Of a stretch of DNA of 64,000 nucleotides, positions 21,085 to 64,000 are shown one piece after another. The position numbers and the translations under genes are program-made. Numbering within the stretch: position 1 is the stretch's first letter; each line of letters starts with the position of its first letter. The notes below the pieces were generated by a model. That model did no database searches. It was not told the DNA's origin and saw only the letters and a list, made by a program, of their open reading frames with translations. Source of the stretch: Megalobrama amblycephala (taxonomy: Eukaryota > Chordata > Actinopteri > Cypriniformes > Xenocyprididae); assembly GCF_018812025.1 (NCBI RefSeq), contig NC_063062.1, positions 5,001,013-5,065,012 of the forward strand, in the 5' to 3' direction.

Positions 21085-22606
21085 GAGAGGCTCTGCTTAA
21101 CGTCTACAAAATGTACAGACACCACGCTCTCTACAATATACATCCACGTGTTCTGTTATGTAACATGATTATTACTCCTGGATGTGTTCTTTGTTTTTAG
21201 TTGTAACCAAATGTTGCCTAATTGTTTCAGATCTTTCACCGAGATCTTACCTGTTGATTTCAGCCTCTGTTCTTTAGGGAATCATATTTTTTCCCCATCC
21301 AAATTATTTAACAGTACTTACAACGGGATTTAATCCAACAGTGACATTCTATTTTAAGGTGTGGTTGTCTCTTTAAGTGATCAGGCTCATCCACATCACC
21401 GTAATGAAACACGAAAAGCCGGCAGGAGCATTTTGAGATTTTAATAGATGCATGTAACTAATTTACGGTATATGCATACCATGTAGCAATGTGGAAAGCA
21501 GATATATTACTGTATACAACCAAGCATATAGAAACTCTTATACTGTTATACTATTATATTCCAAGGCACATGTCACTGTACTTAGCTGAAACAATTCCAG
21601 CATTTTTACATCTATTGGTTGCGATAATTAACATCCATCCCCTGATTTCATAAGGGGTTGTTGGACATGCCTAAACTGCCATGATATTTTTTGAACAGTT
21701 TTGGCATGACTTGATAAAGCAGACAGTGTATAGCTTGGTAATTATAATACATTAAAAAGACATATTATGTGTTTCGATTGGCCAAAAAGAATTTTAATCT
21801 GTTCTTGCATGAGAAATTTGTTCATTTTGCAGCCAAAAATTAGACTATTTCTACACAAAAAGAAGCAAGGACTATTATATTTTTGAAACTAGTCGTTTAG
21901 TGATCGTTTACCCATGTAATGTTTCCGTTGCTCACAGCCACATTTCTTAGCATTTTGGGGAAAAAGGTATTCTGGGTTCAACACTATCCTTCTACACCAG
22001 ATTATCCAGCTATTGTACATTTACAGACAATCTATGTTCTTCTTGCTGTTCCAGTGATTGTGGAACGTGACTGAATATCACTTTGTAAAATGCATTGTCG
22101 TTTAAGAGTATGATCAAAAGTGAATGACCTTCCCGCTTGCAGCATACAAAGGGTATTTTTGTAGTCCTAGAATAAAGACGTAGGGTTCTGCATCCTTACC
22201 TAAAAAAAAAAAGAGAAAAAAAAATAACAGACCGTAAAAACATTTTTGTACAAACATTGTCAACTCGCCACACAGAAAAGTATTCTGTATATTTTGTACA
22301 TGCAGCCCTATGTATTTCTTAACATGTACTAGTTTAAAGCACACCTCTTTAAAGCGTTGTATCCTATGCTTACACACTCAATGCTATATGATTTGTGATT
22401 TTTGAAACCATGATCTAGAGGTAGAGGACTTTAAAGTGTTTTGCATATACTGTAATCCTGTCTATAATCATTCTCTTAGCAGGAATATAGTAATGTAGTG
22501 CTTATTCTGTGAATATTTGTATGTATTTTTACTATGTACAGTCTGGAAACACACTAATCGCTCATGTGGCAGGCATGCAACACTGTATCAGCCAGAAACT
22601 TTAAAA

Positions 22607-22660
<54 letters not shown>

Positions 22661-22920
22661 TGTATACACATCTATGTGCACATACTCTTATAAATGATAT
22701 ATAAACATACAAACAAACATTTTGCTGTTAGCAATACCCAGTGGTATGAGAATTATCTTTCAACCCTTAAGTTTATTTCCACGGCTCGGGAAATATTTCC
22801 AGTTTTCTACAAAAAAAAAAGAAAAAAAAGAAAAAGAGAAATGAACAGAAAAGAAAAAGAAAGAAAAATAAACTGTATGTTTCCTGATTACCTCTTGCTA
22901 ATAAATCTATTCTATCTCAG
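21085..22920 (+). other. rasgrf1: rasgrf1 3' untranslated region (probable extent)
   Basis: No coding signal follows the stop. Candidate poly(A) signals AATAAA lie at 22867-22872 and about 22899-22904. An AT dinucleotide run interrupts at about 22609-22659. A long 3'UTR would fit a neuronal transcript, but the end is inferred. Confidence 0.5.
22609..22659. repeat. (AT)n microsatellite
   Basis: Uninterrupted AT dinucleotide run of about 50 bp. Confidence 0.95.
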
Positions 22921-23211
22921 GGGGATATTGCTTCCTTGTATGTGTTTTTTGTCATGCACCTCATTTTGTTCTCTGAAAAACTGGGTCATCAAAGTGTATT
23001 CTTATGTATAATAATACTGGCCACATTTACAATGGCAGTGTTTCCGTATTATGCTGCAATACAAACACATCCATTATGTGTATTATGAATGTATAATGTA
23101 GTATAAAAGACATTTAGAAATAGTTTAAATGTGGGCCATTTATGTAATCAATTAGCCTATGTGGTAACAGGACAGAGATTTGTGACAAAACTTAACATAA
23201 ATCATAAAATT

Positions 23212-23899
23212 TGGGCCAGTTGTTCAAAAGTAATTCGGATTGGATCAAATCTTGAAAATGGGTTGTTCAAAAGGAAAAAAGGATTCTGAAATCAGATTAG
23301 ATCACAAAATCCAATCCTAGTTTTAATCTGGATCAAACCTTCAGTTTGTGTTGTTCAAAACTTGTCAGTAGGATTTGGATAACTTTGATTAAAAAAAAAC
23401 AGGATTATCCTGATCCCAACAGGAGGTAGGATTTCAAGGTGGATTCCAGGAGGAAAATGTAGTAAAACTGGTCAAAAAATACAACATTTATATCATGTAA
23501 TATACATACACATTTTTTTTATTTTGCTCTTGATTAGTTTAACTGTTAAATAAATTAGAAGTAGACATTAACCTACAAGTTTAGCCTTTCGGTAACCTAC
23601 AGTAAAGTAAAAAAGATTTTGGTGCCATAAAACAATCCCCAAACAGCTGTAAATATCCAACAAAAATATTATATTTAATTGAAAATCCATATTTTTTCTA
23701 TCATCATGTCCCTTTAGGGGCTCCGTAGAGCACTGGTAATCCAGATTTGGTAATCGCGAAAAGTGTGTATCTGGATCATGGTGATCCAATCCAATTTTTC
23801 TTTGAAAAACCAGCACAAAAGTAAGATGAATTACCTGATCCTGGATAGCAAAACATGGGATTTCCAAATCCAGATTAAACTTTTTGAACAACTGGCCCT
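23212..23899. mobile_element. MITE with GGGCCAGTTGTTCAAAAG ends
   Basis: The left GGGCCAGTTGTTCAAAAG and the right CTTTTTGAACAACTGGCCC are inverted repeats of about 20 bp. The inside repeats GGATTTGGAT- and CCAAATCC-type words in both orientations. It lies between rasgrf1 and ctsh. The rest of that interval (22921-23211 and 23900-24257) has no gene; the last 100-200 bp would hold the ctsh promoter and 5'UTR, but no clear TATA box is seen. Confidence 0.8.
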
Positions 23900-24257
23900 T
23901 GATGATACTTTAAATATATAGAGTCACTGGTTTATGTTTACTAGTAGTAACTCACTTGCGTGACACTGGTCATGTGATGTCAACGTTGCAGCTCCTGAGG
24001 GGGCGACCCGCTCCATGTAGCGAACTATAATAAAACGGCTTTATCTGAGTGCACTTCATTTTACTGATATATCTCAAAAATGTTGTTCATTTAATTGTGC
24101 AAAACGTTTAATTAGCGAAATAATATTGAGTGCACCTTTAACCCGTAGACCAGAGGACAACTGAAGCCTTCCCTCGTGTAGGAGGAGTGTTGAAGCACTC
24201 ATGTGATGAGATCTCATATTCTTGTGCAAGTGTTATGAGTTGCTCGCGGGGGTGAAG

Positions 24258-27586
<3,329 letters not shown>

Positions 27587-27850
27587 ATAACTGAAAATTA
27601 TTTACTTTTACCACAAAAAGGGAGATGAGTAATTATATTTACGTCTCACACAGAATAATTGTATGCACAATGGACAACGTCTTCAATGATGAGACATAAT
27701 AGTCTGTATCAGCTACCAGTAAATCAATAATTATGTTTTCATTCATTTAAAACATTCACTGACACTCCATTAGCTATTAATGTGCCTGAAGTTGATTACT
27801 TTGTAATGGTCAAAATTATTGTACTGAAATAAATATTTTCTCAGGGATTT
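27587..27850 (+). other. ctsh: ctsh 3' untranslated region
   Basis: A short UTR with AATAAA at 27828-27833. Confidence 0.7.
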
Positions 27851-28580
27851 TTTATTTTTTTTTGTATGTGTGTGGATCACTTTCCATCAGCATAATTGTG
27901 TTCATCCATTGACTAAAGCTTAAAAACTGATTAAAGAGTCATTCCACGAAACCGGTACGATTTGGACTTACACATTTTTAGACTTTTTACCAAAATGTAT
28001 TACTTTTCTGAACACTCCACAACATTAATGACATATTTAACTTCCAAAAAAAATCTCAGGCATCAAATCCCTATTATTATTGGTCATTATTTTAAGTTAT
28101 GGACACTATGGGAGCTCTCTGAATAGTATTATAAAATGTATTTGTGATAAAATCAACATTTTCCTATTAATCAGATGACCCTCACACTAATTCAGTAACT
28201 GCAAATATAAAAGTTACATAAAATCTCACACTTTTGCTATACTAAAGCCTGAAATGGGCGCTTTTTGTGACAGCAACCTCATCATTTTTTATCAAAGGTG
28301 TCAAAAGAATGAAAAGAAAAAAAAATGTTTTCTATTAATTCAATGTTGCAAGACATCATATCACCAATGGAATGTGAAAATGGTGTGCAATTCCACAGCG
28401 AGTCAATAAGTGGCGACCTAAATCCACATCTAATGTTTAAGCTACCACAACGTGCACCAGAGAGGAAGCAGTTGTTTATACGTTAAGACAAAATTTAAAC
28501 TCAACTGAACAAAGATGTGAAAGGAGAAAATGAATAAAAAGAGAAAATAGTGCTGGTGTAAAACTGAAAATGCTTAAAAT
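27851..28580. other. ctsh-blm intergenic segment
   Basis: No gene is seen. GAGTCATTCCACGAAACCGG at about 27936 resembles a dispersed teleost repeat, but the ends are not defined. Confidence 0.45.
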
Positions 28581-28599
28581 AAGTATTGTGCTAGATTGT

Positions 28600-28830
28600 T
28601 TTGAACAAGCCGCCGCTTAGCGGAAGTGATGTTACTGACAGCTGTCCAATCAGAGAGCGAGCTGCGAATACGCGGTAAGCGCGAGCTTATGGTGATGTTT
28701 TGTGCTGCCGTTCATTTATTGTTTTGTTTGTACCAGAATATCAAACTTTCATGTTCGTGGCGGTAATTGTAAAGGAACTTAATGATTTTGAAGTCCTTAC
28801 GATGGCGGAAAGAGAGCAAAACGTCGCGCT
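28600..28830 (+). promoter_or_regulatory. blm: Probable blm promoter and non-coding first exon
   Basis: An ETS-type GCGGAAGTGA (28620-28629) and an inverted-repeat-free CCAAT box (28646-28650) lie in a locally GC-richer stretch without a TATA box, as expected for a housekeeping repair gene. A donor-like CGCT|GTGAGT at 28830/28831 could end a non-coding exon 1. An upstream ATG in a strong context (ACGATGG) starts at 28802. Transcription start and the acceptor of exon 2 were not determined. Confidence 0.5.
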
Positions 28831-28986
28831 GTGAGTGTTTTTGTGCTAAACAATCGAGGGTGGTAATGTCGCATTAATTCTAACGGAGCGTTCCTGTGTT
28901 TATTTACATATGTTTGTTTGTGGAGTTGATTAAATGCCATATACATGAACTACTGAGGAGTATAATTTCATATAAATGTGCACACA

Positions 28987-42271
<13,285 letters not shown>

Positions 42272-42390
42272 AAACAGAATATTTCCACTGGGAATATCAA
42301 GTAAATTGACTTTGTTAATATTTGTAAGTTGTATACATTTTTTACACAGATTTTTTAATAAATATTGTTTTGTGGTCTATATGCATTTTA
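42272..42390 (+). other. blm: blm 3' untranslated region
   Basis: AATAAA at 42357-42362 suggests a short 3'UTR. Confidence 0.65.
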
Positions 42391-43400
42391 TTTGTGTACA
42401 TTTAACCCAACACAATTTGTCTTTAAATATGAACTCCTATCGGTGTTGCCAAGAATTGGGTTACTTTTGCACTGTTGACAAGGTTGTTTTTTTTGCATGA
42501 CCATGAGTTGAAGCGACTCCAAATATCATGATATTTAGCCACTGGAATGTGAATTTTACCAGGGGAAAACCCACCAAAAACGCGGATTTTACCCCCTGAA
42601 CGCGATTATTACCATGGGACCTCCCTGAAACACTAGTTTTGAGTAGCAATTGGGCGGGTTTTGTTACGAAAACCTGGCAGCCCTGCCTGTGCTTCATTTT
42701 GTTAAATAAATAAACACACGCACAAAAAAAATCTTAGTATTGCCCCATCTCTTTCAGGGTGATCTATATGAGATCAGTATAATTTGCAATATGTGACCCA
42801 GGCTGACAAAATGAGTTGCAATGAGCCAATTTTCAAAAATTAGTTATTGTTCCTTTCATTCTCTATTAAAAAACTTAGCTACACTTGTTTGAAGTTGAGC
42901 AAAGTCAATTTCGAGAAAAATTGAGTTCAAGTTTTCTGAAGGTTCCAAAACAAAACCACCTAGCAGCAATACTTTAAAATCCCTGGTAATAACCAAATTT
43001 GGCACACAACCAGTCAAAACCAAATATCTATAGGAAAATGTACAAATAAAGATACTTTTAAATTTGGAGATTTGGAGCATTGGGATCACTAGACAAGGGC
43101 TTAATAAACTCATTTTTGTGAAAATCTCAAATTCACCCAAAATTGACGTTTTCACTTGTTTTGCCTGTAGCTTTAAATTAGTCCGTGCGCATTCCCACTC
43201 ATTTTGCCAGCACGGCTCACAAATGTTTTCAAAAAATATGTTTTGGGCGAAATGCCAGTTAAACGGTAATTCCGTTTTATTAAAGGAAATGGTATTATTT
43301 TAACATTGGTGTGATTAAAAAGTGAAATTAGTCGCATATCTTGAATTAGAAAGCCAGCTGAATAATTAGACATCCAGAACTATAAACCACAAGATATCCA
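42391..43400. other. Gap between convergent blm and frmd5
   Basis: No coding signal. TGTGACCCAGGCTGACAAAA at about 42793 resembles a dispersed repeat. Short open frames on both strands are not recognised. Confidence 0.5.
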
Positions 43401-46400
43401 AACTCTTTTGAATGTTTATTTCAAGTTTGAATATTTCCATGGCACCAGTTACAAGGGACTATCAGTTAAACAATTTCTTATACCATTTTCATGGAAGGTT
43501 TCCTACAGTACAAAGATGGTTTTGGAATGAATCTGACTTAACAGGAACTGCATTTGGCACATAAATTTTGTATATATTTCAATATTCATATATTAAGGAA
43601 CTAAACAGCGACATCTAGTCCCAAACAGAAAAGATGCAGATTACAAAAAAAAAAAAAAACGCCCACAGACACATCTATGCATAAACAAATGTGCATGTAT
43701 ATGCATAGCTGTTGAAGGGACTGTGGGGGCTGGCAAAGTGACAGAAGCACAGTACAGTAAATGAAGCATGTTGCCACCACTGATCTTTACTGGATCTCAG
43801 CGCCACAGTAGATCTTAAAGCTACGGTTCAGGTGAAGTCAGATTTTACCAAATAATTTGGGAATTTGTATGCAAGCATGTAAGGAGCATTCATTCTAATG
43901 ATAATGCAATTGAAAGTCCCTGGTAGAATGATTTCAGAACTAAACCTAGTCGATCTGAGAGATCACACAACTGCTGTCTAATGCGAGCAGTTCATTAAAT
44001 TACATGGAGGACATTCTGACCTTACTTGGAATGAGCTCCAACTCTTAAAGAACAGCAGCCATTCAGTACGATTTCACTACTGCAAACCAGAATCTAACAG
44101 CTGTAGCCAACAATAACAGACCTTGAATATTAAAATCACCATCTTTAATAGGCTGATGGGGATCGCTTGAAGCTGTAACGTTTTGTACATGCTGTCAAGG
44201 TGTAGTTTAAGCCAGTGAAGTGCTTTATCTGCGGTGTTCAGTAATACTCCTTCATTTGATAAGTGTTCAACTCTACTATGCATACAAAGAAGCATAAAAA
44301 TACTTCTATACAAAGTTCACAGAGGGACCTTGTGACATAACCCAGTTAGATTAAAGAAACGATGAACCGATTTAGCTGACAATTGTCCTTTACCGGACCC
44401 TTGCATTCATCACAGTCAAACCTGGCCATACAGTACAGGAAAACTGTCTAGAGACAAAGTATAAAGTAAAAGTTCACAAGGACTCCTCCTTGTGCAGCAA
44501 TTGCCCTTGATCTACGAGTCTAGGAAGGAGTCTGCACTAGTCAAAACTTGTGCAATAGGATTCCAAGGACAAAAAGAAGCGTAAAACTTCAGAACAACGG
44601 CACACGCTGACTGTTCAGGATCCAAACAAGATGACGAGTGCTCACGATGAGTATAAAATGTAGCAAATTTTGGCAATAAATGTCATATAAAATGAGCTTT
44701 TTAGTTAAAATCGCAATTTTGCGTCTAACTCAAATGAAATGGATTCATTCTGAACTCCTAAGAAAACATCTGGTAGTCTTGACTTGCTACACAACAGCAC
44801 AAAAACCACCAAAAAGATTCATTCAAATTATTCTACAATTCAGGTTATTGCTTATTGAATGGCGCTGCCATGCAGGACTGACCGCTGAGGCTACATAATG
44901 CTGTCAATGAGTAAAATCCCATCAGTTATCTTCTTTTTCCTTTAAAACCTTTACTAGCCTTCCAAGCATGTTTTTTCTCTGATCAAAATCAATTTATCGA
45001 TATGAATCGGTAAAACCGATCATCAGTGGCATGCAGGTACCCGCAAGACCATTGTAATATTGTACTGTTTATTCAGGTTCTACAAAAATATAAATGGACT
45101 TAAGCCACCACAACGCTTGGCACATCAGAGATGTTATAAATGCATGCATGAACGCTTCTAAAGGAAAGAGACATGCATAACTCCAATGGTTCGCTCTCTT
45201 TTCCTTGTGTTGGCGGTTTCAACAATTTCTGCTACGGTTTTGCGCCTCATGTTTGCGTGTTGTAGCTGAAAGCTCATGTAGTCGGTGGAAGACAGCAGTT
45301 CTATGAAATGGTTATAAAGGCATGTGACCCGACTGCACAATTCGGCTAATCAAACACGATATTACAGTCAGCCACTTCCTAAAACACATCTCAGCCATCC
45401 TAACCATTTGTTCACTAGCACCATAGTGATTCTGGCCTCACAACAGCATTGTGATTAGTGGATCGAAGCATGTTCGTTTAAAATAACAGCACTGGTAAAG
45501 CCAAGCTTGTGAGCTGCCACAAACTAATGCTATATTCAAAAGCTGTAATTATTGTAATTTATCGTAGTGTGAATACCAATGTAAGATCTAAAGCGCCCCC
45601 CCTTAATACGGTAATTACCACTGGCTGTAACTTGTCTCTTTTTCGCTTTACACAAAAATAAGTCTGCTTTGTCTGTGTTTTCCATTCACTTCCTCTATCT
45701 GGCAGAGCTAGATCGTGTTTGGTAAAATAAAACCCCTGTCCAACTGGCATGCCACTGGAAGAATTGTTTGTCTTTAAATAAATACTATAGACTAATCAGG
45801 ACAAAGTGTACTAAAGACTAAACCTGGCCTTCTAGTACATATTGCCAAAAACATCAATTGTTAAAATATGAGCATACACACACAAACATACACACACACA
45901 CACACACACACACAGTCTTTTGGCTAAACTGTGCATAAAGCAATCCATATTGTTGAAATACTGGGCCTTTTCCATTATACAAAGCGCAGGGATGGTTTTC
46001 TCATTAATGGTTAAGTTGGAAATGGATTGTGGATCTGGATAAAAATCTTTCTCGTGTCTCCCTTGACAGAAACGCCATAGATTCTAGACCTCATCTGAAA
46101 CACAGAGCTAAAAAAGGTATAATTTAATTTTCAATAACAAAATAACATTTCAGTTTCTGTTAAAATATACATGGAAAAACTGTCGATATATTAGGAAACT
46201 AACTACTTTTTGTACAAAAAGTACAGCATTGTTATTGTAATTAAGAATAATCATAGCATGATATTCACAAAATACAAACTTAGGAGCAAGGCTGATATGG
46301 AATTAAAAAAAATATTACTTTATACAATGGGATTTCTTTCTATTGAGAAAGAATCAGGATGGAAAATAAAAAAAACAATAATAAAATAAAGCAAATGCAC

Positions 46401-47445
46401 ATATTTGTGAAAAACTTATTTCTTATAAATCAAACCCTTACAGTATTGCACATCTACTGTAGCTAGACTGGGCGCTAGTTGCTTTTAAATCAATCATGAG
46501 AACTTCTTTAACATATATTGACACTATTGGGTCACATAACAGAACACAATTTATACCAATAAATTTTTCTGTATCCATTAGAAAGAACCTTTTTAAAATG
46601 ATTTCTACTTCACAGCTTGCTACCGCCTAAACACAATTATATTCCTAAAACGTATTTGACACCCTAAATCTCAAGCCACCAAATACAGAACTCAAATGTA
46701 CCCATCAATTTTATTCAAATACCATCATTTCCAGTCTTTCCTCGGGTCTCGCTTCCAAAATAACCTGCACGTTCTTACCTTACGTATAACCCTCTGCTGA
46801 TCTGATCGTCGGTGTGGTCAATTATAGCAGCCTTCAGAAAATTACTAAGAGTTAAATGACGGATGGATATGAATTATGCATAAACTCAGAAAAGCATTGG
46901 TTTTCCACGTTCTCGTTCTTTTCGAACCCACTATACTGAACCGACTTGCCGTCTCTCTAGACTTAACGCACCACATTCTTTAATGAGACTTTAATCATTT
47001 TTATTGTAAAATAAATATAAACGAAGGCAACATTCTCTTGTTGCAACAAAATATTTTATATTCCCTATTTAAGGAACAATATAATCTTCTAAAGTCTTTG
47101 AATTAAGTTTTATGTATTTTTTTTTTGCATTTTTTTGTAAAAATAAAATACCTGAAATGACCTGAAATCCAAAAAAAGGAAACGAAAAGCCAAAAAAATG
47201 TCTTTGTAAAAAAAGAAGAAAAAATTAAAAGTGTAAAAATGGGTGGGGGAGAAAGAACTAAAAGTGGAAGAGAAGAGGAGCTGTGGGCCTGGTGGTCCAC
47301 CGTGTATCAGCAGGAGTGTCATGAAAGAAGCTGGGTTCATGGGACAGGTCGGTGCCCTCCGTCACTCTCTCTCTCTCTCTCTCCACGTGTTTAGCGTCTT
47401 CTCGACCCCAACAAGGGAGGCTTTACGAGCTTTAGCGCCTCATTT
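43401..47445 (-). other. frmd5: Probable frmd5 3' untranslated region, with low-complexity tracts
   Basis: About 4 kb without coding signal lies downstream of the frmd5 stop. Minus-strand AATAAA occurs near 43405-43415 and elsewhere (for example near 46998). An AC dinucleotide run lies at 45881-45914. A UTR of this size is plausible but its end is inferred. Confidence 0.4.
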
Positions 47446-63458
<16,013 letters not shown>

Positions 63459-63609
63459 CTGTTCAAGTGGAAGAACACATAGAGGTATTACAATATACAT
63501 AATATATACATTTTATAAAATGTAAATATTACATGTAGTTATAAATTAGTATATCATGTAACTATTAATTTCATGCATACGTTTGTGTGTGTGTGTATTG
63601 GCCATATAT

Positions 63610-63660
<51 letters not shown>

Positions 63661-64000
63661 CACTATAAACCTGAATAAATTGGCAAAACTCAAAGAAATT
63701 GAGGCAATAGGTTGAATCAAAAGTTTAAAGGTCCTCTGAGTGATGTCACGCGTTTTTAGGCCAAAACATTTCTTGTCACATACAGCAAACATCTCCTCAC
63801 TATCCGCTAGCTGCCTGTCCCCTGAACACACTGTAAAAAAACGCGGTCTCTGTAGTCGCCACAGACTCTGAAAACGGCAATAAAAACAAACTGGTGCAGC
63901 CTGGACCACGAAACATAATAAACATGCTCCAGCCAATAACCGACAAGAATGATTTTAAATGTGCGTTCATGACTGTTTCAGGAAGCACGGAGGGGAGGGG
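63459..64000. other. frmd5 intron with (TTTC)n microsatellite
   Basis: A TTTC run occupies about 63609-63660. From about 63730 the sequence resembles an edge of a dispersed element (GTCCTCTGAGTGATGTCACG), but it is cut by the window. No further frmd5 exon is seen. Confidence 0.55.

Noticed and set aside
24222..24257. Upstream in-frame start for ctsh
   Set aside because: The frame opens with TTG, not ATG; the Met at 24258 begins a standard signal peptide.

Overview
This window is vertebrate nuclear DNA, almost certainly from a cyprinid-type teleost. Genes are split into many short exons with GT-AG junctions. The introns are AT-rich and full of miniature inverted-repeat transposons, tRNA-derived repeats and microsatellites. 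Four protein genes can be read. They were recognised from remembered vertebrate families and confirmed by splice-phase bookkeeping; no database search was run, so the species is not determined.

Layout. Positions 1-4461 are an upstream rasgrf1 intron carrying a 2-kb 21-bp satellite, a tRNA-like SINE, a GC-rich patch and a MITE. Positions 4462-21084 (+) are the last 13 coding exons of rasgrf1 (second REM half and CDC25 Ras-GEF domain), followed by a long 3'UTR. Positions 24258-27586 (+) are complete ctsh (cathepsin H, 12 exons, 330 aa). Positions 28987-42271 (+) are complete blm (Bloom RecQ helicase, 21 coding exons, 1437 aa). Positions 63458-47446 (-) are the last six coding exons of frmd5 (end of the FERM domain, FERM-adjacent region, C-terminal membrane segment), convergent with blm. 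In human these genes all lie on chromosome 15 (RASGRF1 and CTSH are neighbours), so the window looks like a compacted piece of an ancestral linkage group. The genes do not form a functional pathway: they are a neuronal Ras activator, a lysosomal protease, a genome-stability helicase and a membrane-cytoskeleton adaptor.

Most of what is unusual is in the repeats. There are two families of AT-rich tandem arrays built from roughly 20-bp words: one with higher-order structure at 45-2030, and one lying inside a terminal-inverted-repeat element at 4907-8080 with two shorter relatives at 48875-49444 and 49793-50431. There is a triple-nested MITE insertion at 12984-14140 and several long palindromic elements. 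A phase-compatible, GC-rich candidate alternative first exon of frmd5 lies at 55130-55361. I found no prokaryotic-type system, CRISPR array, virus or toxin gene. The two longest open frames (612 and 589 codons) are satellite artefacts.
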